From NCBI GenBank assembly GCA_016937945.1, contig JAFGVP010000138.1:1-37314 (forward strand): a stretch of DNA of 37,314 nt, read 5' to 3'. This stretch comes from Pontiellaceae bacterium. GTDB taxonomy: Bacteria > Verrucomicrobiota > Kiritimatiellia > Kiritimatiellales > Pontiellaceae. The notes below the pieces were generated by a model. The model was not told where the DNA came from and searched no databases. It saw only the letters and a program-made list of their open reading frames with translations. Made by a program: the position numbers and the translations under genes. Of the stretch, positions 15,685-24,425 are shown in pieces. Position 1 is the stretch's first letter. Each line of letters opens with the position of its first letter.

Positions 15685-18600
15685 ATGAGCGAAGATCCTG
15701 TACCCTATCGTATTGAACCCATTGCGCTTTCCGATGAAAGCACGGTGGTCGCGGAATATCTATGCGACCGGGTGCGGGAGACGGCCTATCAATCAGAGAA
15801 CGAGCTGGAAAACCAGTTCATCAAGAAGTTGGAATTGCAGGCTTATGAATATCTGAGGATCACTACGGAAGAGGATCTGATCGCCAATTTGCGCCGCCAG
15901 CTTGAAAAGCTGAACCGAATCACTTTTTCCGATGCGGAATGGGAGCATTTCTTTTCCACCTGTGTTGCCGGAGCCAACGACGGCATCATTGAGAAAACGA
16001 CGCGCATTCAGGAAGATCATATCCAGGTGCTTAAACGCGATGACGGCACGGTTAAAAACATATATCTGATCGACAAACAGCACATCCATAACAACAGCCT
16101 TCAGGTGATCAACCAATATGAGACGGAGGGTGCGCGGGCCAACCGCTACGATGTAACGGTACTGGTGAACGGTCTGCCGATGGTGCATGTGGAGCTGAAA
16201 CGCCGGGGCGTGGATATCCGCGAGGCGTTTAATCAGATCAACCGCTATCAGCGTGACAGTTTTTGGGCGGACTCCGGCCTGTTTGAATACGTGCAGTTGT
16301 TTGTGATCAGCAACGGAACGCTGACCAAATATTACAGCAACACGGTGCGCGACAGCCATCTGGCCGAGCAACGCAGTAAGCGCTCGCGCCGCAAAACCTC
16401 CAACAGCTTTGCCTTTACGAGCTGGTGGGCCGATGCAAGAAACCAGCCGATCACGGAGCTGGACGGCTTTGCTAAAACCTTTTTTGCGCGGCATACGCTG
16501 TTGAATATTCTGACGCGCTACTGCGTGTTTGATGTGGATCGTAAGTTGCTCGTGATGCGTCCTTATCAGATTGCGGCGGCAGAGCAGATTCTGCAACGCA
16601 TCGCTACCGGGACCAATCATCGGCAGTTGGGTAAAATTGCGGCGGGTGGTTATATCTGGCACACGACGGGAAGCGGAAAGACGCTGACCAGCTTTAAGGC
16701 GGCCCAACTGGCAAGAGGGCTTCCCGAAATTGATAAGGTGTTGTTCGTGGTGGACCGCAAGGATCTGGATTATCAGACCATGCGCGAATATGAGCGTTTT
16801 GAAAAAGGAGCGGCCAACTCCAATACATCCACCACGGTTTTGAAACGGCAGTTGGAAGATCCGAATGCCCGTATCATTATCACCACCATCCAGAAGCTCA
16901 GCCGTTTTGTGGCTAAAAACAGGAAGCATCCGGTGTTCGGACAACATGTGGTGGTGATTTTTGACGAGTGCCACCGCAGTCAGTTTGGTGATATGCACAC
17001 CGAGATCACCAAATCCTTTAAGCGTTATCACCTCTTTGGTTTTACCGGAACGCCGATCTTTGCCGACAATGCGGGGAGTCACGGTAATCCGTTGCGGCGC
17101 ACCACGGAGCAGGCGTTTGGCGAAAAGCTCCACACCTATACGATTGTGGATGCGATTAACGATAAGAACGTGCTGCCTTTCCGCATTGATTACATCAACA
17201 CCATCAAGACCTCGCCGGGCGTCCGGGATAAGCAGGTCTCCGCCATCGACACCGAGCGGGCGTTGCTGGCCCCGGAGCGCATTGCGCAGGTGGTGAGCTA
17301 TGTCCGGGAACATTTTGACCAGAAGACCAAGCGAGGCAGCAGCTACCGTCATGACGGCAAACGGATGATCGGATTCAATTCGCTGTTCGCCTCGGCCTCC
17401 ATCGATGCGGCCAAGCGGTACTACATGGAATTTGCCGATCAGCAAAAAGATTTGCCGCCCGCACAGCGACTCAAGATTGGCCTGATTTACAGCTTTGCCG
17501 CCAACGAGGAGGAGCCTGACGGCCTGTTGAGTGAGGAGGAATTCGAAACCGAAGGGCTGGATCAAAGCTCCCGTGATTTTCTCGATGCCGCGATCCGGGA
17601 TTATAATACGCTCTTCGGCACCAGCTACGATACCTCTGCCGATAAATTCCAGAATTACTATAAGGACCTGTCACAGCGCCTGAAGAACCGGGAACTGGAT
17701 CTCGTGATTGTGGTCAATATGTTCCTGACCGGATTCGATGCCACCACGCTCAATACCCTGTGGGTCGACAAAAACCTGCGTGCCCATGGGCTGATTCAGG
17801 CCTTTTCACGCACGAACCGAATCCTCAACTCCGTAAAGACCTACGGCAACGTCGTTTCGTTCCGCAATCTGGAGCAGGAAACCAACGATGCGCTGGCTCT
17901 GTTCGGCAACAAGGATGCCAAAGGCATCGTGCTGCTGAGACCATATGCCGAATACTATAAAGAATACCAGAAGCGGGTAAATGAGTTGCTTGAGACGTTC
18001 CCGCTCGGTACGCCCATTATCGGCGAAACCGCCCAAAAAGCATTTATCAAACTCTTCGGCTCTATTCTTCGCCTGAAAAATATTCTGACGGCATTTGACG
18101 ATTTTGCGGGGAACGAAATCCTCAGCGACCGGGACTTTCAGGATTATCAGAGCCTCTACCTGAACCTATATGCCGAGTTTCGCAGCACGTCCGAGGCAGA
18201 GAAAGAATCGATCAACGACGATGTGGTCTTTGAAATCGAGCTGATCAAACAGATTGAGATCAATGTCGATTATATCCTGATGCTGGTTGAAAGGTATCTG
18301 AAGAAGAAGGAGACGGGCGAAGACAAGGAGATCAAGGCTGCCATCGACCGGGCGGTCAATTCCAGTCCCAGCCTGCGCAACAAGAAAGACCTCATCGAGC
18401 AGTTTGTTGATTCCGTTTCCACCAAGTCCAAAGTCGATGCGGAATGGGTTGCCTTTATTGCGGCCAAAAAGGCGGAAGAACTTGAGCGAATCATCGCGGA
18501 AGAAAACCTCAACGTGGACGAGACAAAAGCATTTGTTGAAAATGCATTTCGCGACGGAGCGATTCCGGTCAACGGCACTGCCATCACGAAAATCCTCCCG

Positions 18601-18702
18601 CCGGTTTCAAGGTTCAACAAAAACAACAGCCATGCACTGAAAAAGCAAACCGTGCTGGAAAAGCTGAGCACGTTCTTCGAGCGGTTCTTTGGCCTGATCT
18701 AA
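15685..18702 (+). CDS. hsdR: Type I restriction enzyme endonuclease/translocase subunit
   Basis: This 1005-residue protein has an N-terminal PD-(D/E)xK nuclease domain: Asp156 in NRYDVTVLVNG, then Glu170 and Lys172 in VELKRRG, followed by the Q-x-x-x-Y motif at 184-188. An SF2 helicase motor follows, with Walker A HTTGSGKT (326-333), motif II DECH (427-430), motif III FTGTP, and a helicase C-domain ending in QAFSRTNRI. The C-terminal helical domain that docks to the methyltransferase is present (about 780-1005). It translocates and cleaves DNA that lacks the HsdM/HsdS mark. AAGGAGG stands five bases upstream. The length is normal and no motif is broken. Confidence 0.95.
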   Translation: MSEDPVPYRIEPIALSDESTVVAEYLCDRVRETAYQSENELENQFIKKLELQAYEYLRITTEEDLIANLRRQLEKLNRITFSDAEWEHFFSTCVAGANDGIIEKTTRIQEDHIQVLKRDDGTVKNIYLIDKQHIHNNSLQVINQYETEGARANRYDVTVLVNGLPMVHVELKRRGVDIREAFNQINRYQRDSFWADSGLFEYVQLFVISNGTLTKYYSNTVRDSHLAEQRSKRSRRKTSNSFAFTSWWADARNQPITELDGFAKTFFARHTLLNILTRYCVFDVDRKLLVMRPYQIAAAEQILQRIATGTNHRQLGKIAAGGYIWHTTGSGKTLTSFKAAQLARGLPEIDKVLFVVDRKDLDYQTMREYERFEKGAANSNTSTTVLKRQLEDPNARIIITTIQKLSRFVAKNRKHPVFGQHVVVIFDECHRSQFGDMHTEITKSFKRYHLFGFTGTPIFADNAGSHGNPLRRTTEQAFGEKLHTYTIVDAINDKNVLPFRIDYINTIKTSPGVRDKQVSAIDTERALLAPERIAQVVSYVREHFDQKTKRGSSYRHDGKRMIGFNSLFASASIDAAKRYYMEFADQQKDLPPAQRLKIGLIYSFAANEEEPDGLLSEEEFETEGLDQSSRDFLDAAIRDYNTLFGTSYDTSADKFQNYYKDLSQRLKNRELDLVIVVNMFLTGFDATTLNTLWVDKNLRAHGLIQAFSRTNRILNSVKTYGNVVSFRNLEQETNDALALFGNKDAKGIVLLRPYAEYYKEYQKRVNELLETFPLGTPIIGETAQKAFIKLFGSILRLKNILTAFDDFAGNEILSDRDFQDYQSLYLNLYAEFRSTSEAEKESINDDVVFEIELIKQIEINVDYILMLVERYLKKKETGEDKEIKAAIDRAVNSSPSLRNKKDLIEQFVDSVSTKSKVDAEWVAFIAAKKAEELERIIAEENLNVDETKAFVENAFRDGAIPVNGTAITKILPPVSRFNKNNSHALKKQTVLEKLSTFFERFFGLI

Positions 18703-18713
18703 AGGATATGACA

Positions 18714-18755
18714 ATGATGAAAATGCCGACACAGGCTGTAAAGGACTACAGATGA
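18714..18755 (+). CDS. Possible short leader peptide before the DUF262 gene
   Basis: ATG 18714 opens a 13-codon frame whose TGA (18753-18755) overlaps the ATG of the DUF262 gene at 18752. AGGAT precedes it. The overlap would allow translational coupling, but the sequence has no recognisable family, and so short a frame may be chance. Confidence 0.2.
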   Translation: MMKMPTQAVKDYR

Positions 18756-20827
18756 AAGCACAGGATCTTCCACTCACACAGCTCCTCCAGGGATCGAAGC
18801 AGTTTATCATCCCCATTTTTCAGCGCACCTACAGTTGGGATCGCGCCAACTGTGAGCAGCTTTGGAAAGATATTCTGCGGGTCGGCTCAACGGATCAGCT
18901 CGACAGCCACTTTATCGGTTCGGCGGTCTATATTCCTGAACAGGATACGAGTGCGGCAATTTCTCGCTGGCTGGTGATCGATGGTCAGCAGCGCATTACG
19001 ACGGTAACCCTGCTTTTAATGGGATTGATGAAGCGGTTGGAGGCTGAGGGACTGGAAGAGCCGATCAGTCCAATGGAAATCGAGGACTATTACCTCAAAA
19101 ACCGTTATGGCAAAGGCGACCTGAAATACAAGATGCTCCTCACCAAAACCGACAAGGATACGTTAATCGCGTTGCTGGAGAACAAAGAGCCGGGCGAAAA
19201 CGCATCGCAACGAATCCTCGATAACTATGCCTTTTTCAAAGAACGGCTGGCCGAAGCGGATTTGAATGCGGTTTATACCGGAATCAAAAAGCTGATGATT
19301 GTGGACGTGCGCCTGCAGCAGGGCATCGACAATCCGCAGATGATTTTTGAGAGCATGAACTCCACCGGCAAGGCGTTGACCCAAGCCGACCTTATCCGCA
19401 ACTTTGTACTGATGGGATTGGATCATGATCTGCAGACCCGCCTGTACAGCGATTACTGGCGTCCGATGGAGGTGGCCTTTGGTGCGGATAATTACATCAA
19501 TCAATTTGACGAGTTCATGCGCTATTTCCTCGTAATCCACACAGGGAATCACCGCATTCGCAAAGACGAAGTCTATAGTGAATTTAAGGTCTATTCCCGC
19601 AGCCTGGATGTTGAGAAATTGCTGGCGAGGCTTAAAGAATTCACGACCTACTATTGCGATATGGCATTAGGCCGTGGACAGGATAAAGAACTGGCAAATG
19701 CTTTTCACGACATCCGCGAGCTGCGGGCCGATGTCTGTTATCCGTTGCTGATGGAGGTTTATCAGGATTATCAGAACAACCACATCAGCAAAGAGGAATT
19801 TCTGGAGATCATCCGCATGGTGGAAAGCTATGTTTTCCGGCGGGCGGTTTGCGATATCCCCACCAACTCACTCCGCCAGACGTTTGCAACATTTGGCCGC
19901 CGCCTGAAAAAAGACCGGTATCTCGAGAGTGTGAAGGCTGCATTTCTGTTGCTCCAATCTTATCGACGTTTCCCCGGGGAATCAGAGTTTACGCAGAGAA
20001 TCAAAGAGCGGAACCTGTACAATTTCAACCGCCGTTCCTACTGGTTGCGCCGGATGGAAAATCACGGACGTAAAGAGCGCGTGTATGTGCAGGATTATAC
20101 CATCGAGCACATCTTGCCGCAGAATGACAACCTTTCTCATGAGTGGAAAACAATGCTCGGTCCGGAATGGGAGCAGGTGCATGAAACCTACCTCCATACA
20201 TTGGGTAACCTGACACTGACCGGCTACAATTCCGAGCTCAGCGACCGTCCCTTTTCCGACAAACGTGATATGGAGGGAGGGTTCGCGGACAGCCCGCTTC
20301 GCCTGAACAAAGGTCTCGGCACTCTTCATAAATGGGATGAGGAGGAAATCAAGGCCCGGGCTAATACACTGGCAGTGAAAGCCGCCTCCGTTTGGAATGA
20401 ACCATCGTTGGATGCATCAATCCTTGATGCCTACCGCGAGAAAATACCGGAAACCGGTTACAGCATCGATGATCATAAGCACCTGCTGGAAGGAAAAAAT
20501 CGAGAGCTGTTCGAGGCCTTCCGTAAGGAGGTGCTTGCGCTGGATCCGTGTGTGACGGAAGAATTCCTGAAGCTATACGTCGCCTACAAAGCCGAAACCA
20601 ACTTTGTGGATATTGTACCGCAAGCCAGCCGGTTGCGGTTGTCGCTGAATATGAGATTCCATGAAATCGACGATCCGCACGGACTTTGTGATGATGTCAC
20701 AGGCCTTGGGCGCTGGGGGAATGGTGATATCCAGGTTTCCTTGTCTGAACTCGACCAGCTCCCGGCAGTCATGGGCCTGATTCGTCAATCCCTCGAGATG
20801 CAGTTGGGCGACGGAGATAATCAATGA
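18752..20827 (+). CDS. DUF262/DUF1524 GmrSD-like nuclease with DUF5655-like C-terminus
   Basis: This 691-residue fusion resembles type IV restriction enzymes of the GmrSD/BrxU kind. The DUF262 domain has IPIFQRTYSWD (20-30) and IDGQQRITT (76-84), a ParB-like nucleotide-binding fold. The DUF1524 domain has the His-Me finger core IEHILPQ (His453), LGNLTLTGYN (Asn486) and a following SDRPFSDKR. A third domain after about residue 585 (TNFVDIVP, then GLGRWGNGDIQV) looks like DUF5655. Such proteins use NTP binding to control cleavage of modified phage DNA. AAGGA lies six bases before the ATG. It is 49 bases after hsdR, so it may extend that operon and cover phages whose DNA modification defeats the type I enzyme. 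Confidence 0.88.
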   Translation: MKAQDLPLTQLLQGSKQFIIPIFQRTYSWDRANCEQLWKDILRVGSTDQLDSHFIGSAVYIPEQDTSAAISRWLVIDGQQRITTVTLLLMGLMKRLEAEGLEEPISPMEIEDYYLKNRYGKGDLKYKMLLTKTDKDTLIALLENKEPGENASQRILDNYAFFKERLAEADLNAVYTGIKKLMIVDVRLQQGIDNPQMIFESMNSTGKALTQADLIRNFVLMGLDHDLQTRLYSDYWRPMEVAFGADNYINQFDEFMRYFLVIHTGNHRIRKDEVYSEFKVYSRSLDVEKLLARLKEFTTYYCDMALGRGQDKELANAFHDIRELRADVCYPLLMEVYQDYQNNHISKEEFLEIIRMVESYVFRRAVCDIPTNSLRQTFATFGRRLKKDRYLESVKAAFLLLQSYRRFPGESEFTQRIKERNLYNFNRRSYWLRRMENHGRKERVYVQDYTIEHILPQNDNLSHEWKTMLGPEWEQVHETYLHTLGNLTLTGYNSELSDRPFSDKRDMEGGFADSPLRLNKGLGTLHKWDEEEIKARANTLAVKAASVWNEPSLDASILDAYREKIPETGYSIDDHKHLLEGKNRELFEAFRKEVLALDPCVTEEFLKLYVAYKAETNFVDIVPQASRLRLSLNMRFHEIDDPHGLCDDVTGLGRWGNGDIQVSLSELDQLPAVMGLIRQSLEMQLGDGDNQ

Positions 20828-20849
20828 TGCAGTTCGGATTACCTGAAAA

Positions 20850-21329
20850 ATGAAGCAGCCAGAATTAGATTTCGAATATTCAGAGGATAGAGACTTCTTT
20901 GATGATCTATTCCGTGACCATGGCGGAGTGGATCAAAACAATCAGCATTTTGACTTCAGAGATCCTGCCGAAAAGAGAGCGGAATTTAACAAAATAAGAA
21001 AAAGCGTATTTGCCGATTTGCAGTCAAGGGTCGGAAACATTTGCCAACTGGGATGCCATCCCGATTGCGAGGGAACCGGAACGCAAGTTGACCACCTCAT
21101 CCCGCTTTCATCCAATGTGCTGAACAAAGAAATCAGACGCATGAAAGGAGCTGATGGCAAAAAAGTCAAAACCCAGTCATTCGGGTCAAACGACAAATCA
21201 AATTTCATTTTGGCCTGTGCTCGGTGCAATGCATTTAAAAAGCACAGATTCCCGTCCAGAGAACTCATTAACAGGATAAAAAACAACCGAAACGGCCTTC
21301 AGCCTATCTCTCCGCTCGGCCTGACGTAA
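20850..21329 (+). CDS. HNH endonuclease-domain protein
   Basis: This 159-residue protein has a C-terminal HNH fold: Cys65, Cys69 and Cys73 in a Cys-rich turn, Asp81-His82 in QVDHLIPLS, SNFILACARC with Asn118 and the Cys123/Cys126 pair, and AFKKHRFP completing the ββα-metal unit. The N-terminal 50 residues are acidic and unrecognised. The first ATG is used, but no strong ribosome binding site precedes it; the gene follows the DUF262 gene by 22 bases and may depend on coupled translation. Stand-alone HNH proteins in defence islands are nicking or restriction enzymes, sometimes homing enzymes. The type here is open. Confidence 0.75.
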   Translation: MKQPELDFEYSEDRDFFDDLFRDHGGVDQNNQHFDFRDPAEKRAEFNKIRKSVFADLQSRVGNICQLGCHPDCEGTGTQVDHLIPLSSNVLNKEIRRMKGADGKKVKTQSFGSNDKSNFILACARCNAFKKHRFPSRELINRIKNNRNGLQPISPLGLT

Positions 21330-21354
21330 TGTTCAGCATCTAACAGCGACCGTG

Positions 21355-21813
21355 ATGGAAAAACTTATGAGGAGTAAAATTACATTCAAGCCGGTTTATC
21401 CAGACTCCGGCTTAGAAGAGTGGTACGAGATCCATGCCTTGGTAAATTGGGATCTTTTGGAGCCGTATTGGCAAAAAGAACCTCAGATTGGACAGCCTGA
21501 CCGGTCAAAGCTTACTGGATATTTAAAGCAATGGTTTCGTGAGGGCGGCTTCGTTCCCTCCTGTATTCATTGGAATGACCATCATGGGAATATTGGCTTC
21601 TGTAATGGGCGGCACCGACTGGCACTCATTACAAAACATCAATCCGAAGTGCCTGTTGTATTGCCGGGGCAATCGATACTTCAACCAGAAATACAGCGGG
21701 CGGTGATTCGAATTTTACAACCGGACGATGAGATCGAACTGCCGGATTTAGGCTTTGTCGAGGGTACGGGAACCATTCCAGTGATCAGGAATGGAATTAT
21801 TACGCAGTATTGA
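21355..21813 (+). CDS. Hypothetical protein with a ParB/sulfiredoxin-like motif
   Basis: This 152-residue protein is not assigned to a family. The clearest feature is GFCNGRHRLALI (about 82-93) followed by VPVVLP, which resembles the D/N-G-x-H-R nucleotide-binding turn and closing strand of ParB/sulfiredoxin-fold proteins. Before it are a Trp-rich segment (WDLLEPYWQKEP) and a helix (LTGYLKQWF). The end is acidic (ILQPDDEIELPDLGFVEG). The start is uncertain: GTG 21352, ATG 21355 and ATG 21367 are in frame, and none has a strong ribosome binding site. It lies 25 bases after the HNH gene, so the two may be functionally linked. Confidence 0.5.
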   Translation: MEKLMRSKITFKPVYPDSGLEEWYEIHALVNWDLLEPYWQKEPQIGQPDRSKLTGYLKQWFREGGFVPSCIHWNDHHGNIGFCNGRHRLALITKHQSEVPVVLPGQSILQPEIQRAVIRILQPDDEIELPDLGFVEGTGTIPVIRNGIITQY

Positions 21814-21875
21814 ATCAGAGCAGGAACGAATAACCGGCCTCCATTTGCCACACATATCTTGATTTAAATAGGCTC

Positions 21876-22850
21876 ATGAGCGAAGTGTGTGTTATGCGAG
21901 ATTCAGAAACCACCTTTAAGGATGTCATCTCCCGGGCACAAGGATGCCTGCTCGGCCAGCTGGCCGGTGATGCGCTGGGAAGTCTGGTCGAGTTCAAATC
22001 TCCGGCGGCGATCTTGACGCTCTATCCGGATGGTGTCCGGGAGCTGGAAGACGGCGGAACGTGGGATACGATTGCGGGCCAACCGACCGATGATTCGGAA
22101 ATGGCTCTGCTTCTGGCCCGGATGCTGGTGAAGACGGGGACGTATGATCCGGTGGCAGCTCAGAAGGAATATCAATACTGGCTGAGTTCCGGTCCGTTCG
22201 ACTGCGGCATGACCATTTCTGCCGGTTTGCGGGGAAATCCAAACCCGAACAGTCAGGCCAACGGCGCAATGATGCGAATCAGCCCGCTTGGTATCTTCGG
22301 GGCCGGATTTGAACTGGATCAAGTGGCCGAATGGGCGATGCAGGATGCAGCGCTGACCCATCCAAACGAAATCTGCCAGCAGGCGAACGCACTCTTTACG
22401 GTCGGCATTGCTCACGCCATCCGATCCGGTTGCAACCGTCAGGAGCTGTACCAAAGCATTCGGCGGAGGGCAGTTGACATGGCCGTCGCCCCGGCTTTGC
22501 TGGAGGCGGTTGAAAAAGCCGAAACCGAGCCTCCTGCGGATTATCTCAAACAACAGGGATGGGTGTTGATCGCATTTCAAAATGCCCTGTACCAATTGCT
22601 TCATGCGCCAAATCTTGAGGCCGGAGTGATCGACACCGTCATGGGCGGAGGTGACACCGACACCAACGCGGCCATTTGCGGGGCACTGTTAGGCGCTGTG
22701 TGCGGTCGGGAGGGAATTCCTGCCCAATGGCTCGACTGCCTGCAAAACTGCCGCCCAGAGGCCGAAAACCCAACCGTCCGGCACCCTCGATCAGAATGCT
22801 TTTGGCCAGTGGATGTGTTGGAGCTGGCTGAAGGATTGATTGATGGTTAA
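21876..22850 (+). CDS. ADP-ribosylglycohydrolase (DraG/ARH family)
   Basis: This 324-residue protein has the metal-binding signatures of ADP-ribosylglycohydrolases: GQLAGDALG (27-35), TDDSEM (71-76), NGAMMRISPLG (about 129-139) and GGGDTDTNAAI around Asp260 and Asp262, which complete the dinuclear magnesium site. Such enzymes remove ADP-ribose from protein residues or nucleic acid. No ADP-ribosyltransferase is visible in the window, so it may neutralise a phage or host transferase or reverse regulatory modification. ATG 21876 is used; ATG 21894 is an alternative and neither has a clear ribosome binding site. It is the last plus-strand gene of the defence block, 62 bases after its neighbour. 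Confidence 0.88.
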   Translation: MSEVCVMRDSETTFKDVISRAQGCLLGQLAGDALGSLVEFKSPAAILTLYPDGVRELEDGGTWDTIAGQPTDDSEMALLLARMLVKTGTYDPVAAQKEYQYWLSSGPFDCGMTISAGLRGNPNPNSQANGAMMRISPLGIFGAGFELDQVAEWAMQDAALTHPNEICQQANALFTVGIAHAIRSGCNRQELYQSIRRRAVDMAVAPALLEAVEKAETEPPADYLKQQGWVLIAFQNALYQLLHAPNLEAGVIDTVMGGGDTDTNAAICGALLGAVCGREGIPAQWLDCLQNCRPEAENPTVRHPRSECFWPVDVLELAEGLIDG

Positions 22851-23052
22851 GACATGAGTTGTAAAACAACATGAGGTATTCATCAGGAAATCGAACCCAC
22901 ATCTGTTCTCTGTTGGGGAAAAACATAGAGAATTGAATTTCTCTCGGAGTTCAGTATTCTGACGAGGATTCGAAGGATGTTTAATTTGTGGTGTTTTATC
23001 TCATGGTACTTTGAAAGATAGGTTGTGGTATATTCCCCCACATAAAGATGGA

Positions 23053-23082
23053 TTGACACACCTTTGGGAGAAGGTGCATCAT
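23053..23082 (+). promoter_or_regulatory. Putative promoter with an internal palindrome
   Basis: TTGACA (23053-23058) is a perfect -35 element. CATCAT (23077-23082) is a four-of-six -10 with an 18-base spacer. The spacer itself is a perfect palindrome, CACCTT (23059-23064) and AAGGTG (23071-23076), so a repressor could sit between the boxes. The predicted start near 23090 would give a 200-nt leader for the calcium-repeat/RHS operon. The 200 bases between the ARH stop (22850) and this site hold nothing I recognise. Confidence 0.45.
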
Positions 23083-23103
23083 TTCGCAGACAATTTAATA
23101 CTT

Positions 23104-23268
23104 TGCGCTTAGCGCAGTTTGTTTCTTACGAAAACGACCAAATTTAAACGGGAGACAACTGGACAAGGCGCGCCCGCTCGGGCGCGGCCTCATCTGGTTT
23201 CCCGTTGGGGCTTGGTCGTCCCTCGTAAGAGGCTGGTTTGGGGTCGCGCCTCTTTTTCTTAGAGGCGC
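23104..23268 (+). ncRNA. Structured 5' leader with several hairpins, possible cis-regulatory RNA
   Basis: Successive self-complementary elements crowd this untranslated stretch. They are TGCGCT-T-AGCGCA (23104-23116), GCGCCCG-CT-CGGGCGC (23170-23185), CCC-GTT-GGG (23201-23209), CCTC-GTAA-GAGG with a GNRA-type loop (23221-23232), and GCGCCTCT / AGAGGCGC with a 7-nt loop (23246-23268). The last stem ends just before the ribosome binding site AAGGGGG (about 23275-23281) of the next gene. I cannot match it to a known riboswitch. No T-run follows any stem, so control of translation or stability is more likely than attenuation. Confidence 0.45.
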
Positions 23269-23288
23269 AAAACACAAGGGGGAAGTTT

Positions 23289-24425
23289 ATGAAAAAATTG
23301 GTAGCAGGCCTCTTTACTATGGCCCTCGCCGGATCTGGGTTGGCCGGTCTGGATTTCCGAGAAAATGGTGACGTATCACCACTGACCAACATTTATGATC
23401 TTGAAGCACATTTTGTGGCGTGTCAGGACCAGTTTCTTCCGATCAGCCCTCCGAGTGACGATATCTACCTCCACTCGAACACTCCGGTTCTTCCTGTCAA
23501 TTGGAATAAATTTCCCAGCGAATTTAAAAAAGGCATGATGGCAGAGATGGACCCAAACGGGTTCCCGCTCTACCGCGTGAGTGTTTATGAAGATGTTAAA
23601 ACACGCGAAACCGTATTTTTGAATGGAATGGGCGCTGAGGTTTATCGTCTGGCTCCAGTTAAAGGCTACAATCCGTATGCCTATCAAATGAACAAGCTGG
23701 GCATTGCCAGTTTTTCTGAGTTTGAGCCTTATTATGAATGGATCTATGACCCCGCGAAGATAGCGGCGGAATATGTGCTTCTTCCGACCCGGTTTTATGA
23801 TGACTACCAGATTATGAAAGAGGAAGAGCGGTTGGCTTCCGATGCCTTGCTTATGGCCACACCCATGATGATGGTCATGTCGCTACCTGAAGTAATTACC
23901 GATATCCGAATGGGGATTGAGCGTCTCGGCAACGGCACTGTGGAAGTTCAAGTTGGCTGGCCCGATGGTTTTTCCGATACTTTAGAAATCTACTCGGCCA
24001 CCGATCTGATTGCCGGAAACTGGCAGTTTGCTCATACCAATATCAACACGGCAAGCTCCTCCAGCTATATCTGGGAAGATACGGATACTAATTTCACGCA
24101 ACGCATGTATGTGGCTGGCAATATGGATGTTGATTCCGACGGTGATGGAATTCCCGATGCCCGTGAAAAATATATCTTCAAAACCAATCCTGATTTAGCC
24201 GATACGGATGATGACGGAGTCAGCGATGGCGCTGAAATCGCCAGCGGCACCAACCCGCTACAGGCGGACAGCGACGGCGATGGTCTTCATGATGGAATCG
24301 AGGATGCGCTTGCCGCCTCCGTGCAAACAAACGGAAGCGGAGGCGTATTGATCGTTGTGCCGGGAACGGGCTGGTACCACGCCATTAATCCTGATCAAGA
24401 GCTGGTTTATTTGGGGGGCGAGTAA
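23289..24425 (+). CDS. Secreted protein with thrombospondin type-3 calcium-binding repeats
   Basis: This 378-residue protein starts at ATG 23289 behind AAGGGGG and opens with a signal peptide (MKKLVAGLFTMALAGSGLAG). The middle is unrecognised, with aromatic-rich segments. Residues 280-345 hold thrombospondin type-3 repeats, recognisable as DVDSDGDGIPD, DTDDDGVSDGAE and DSDGDGLHDGIED, which bind calcium in a rigid Asp-lined chain. The frame is open upstream to 23238, but that part lies in the hairpin leader. Its stop abuts the next start with no gap. With the RHS gene two places downstream it probably forms one exported-protein operon; a role in presenting or binding the RHS shell is speculation. 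Confidence 0.75.
   Translation: MKKLVAGLFTMALAGSGLAGLDFRENGDVSPLTNIYDLEAHFVACQDQFLPISPPSDDIYLHSNTPVLPVNWNKFPSEFKKGMMAEMDPNGFPLYRVSVYEDVKTRETVFLNGMGAEVYRLAPVKGYNPYAYQMNKLGIASFSEFEPYYEWIYDPAKIAAEYVLLPTRFYDDYQIMKEEERLASDALLMATPMMMVMSLPEVITDIRMGIERLGNGTVEVQVGWPDGFSDTLEIYSATDLIAGNWQFAHTNINTASSSSYIWEDTDTNFTQRMYVAGNMDVDSDGDGIPDAREKYIFKTNPDLADTDDDGVSDGAEIASGTNPLQADSDGDGLHDGIEDALAASVQTNGSGGVLIVVPGTGWYHAINPDQELVYLGGE

Noticed and set aside
15793..17565. A 590-codon open frame on the minus strand opposite hsdR
   Set aside because: It is the antisense of a certain hsdR gene, has no recognisable domain and no ribosome binding site in context; long antisense frames are common in such codon use.
23104..23268. 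Leader as a known riboswitch (c-di-GMP, cobalamin, SAM or fluoride classes)
   Set aside because: None of the conserved cores I know for these classes is visible; kept only as an unassigned structured leader.
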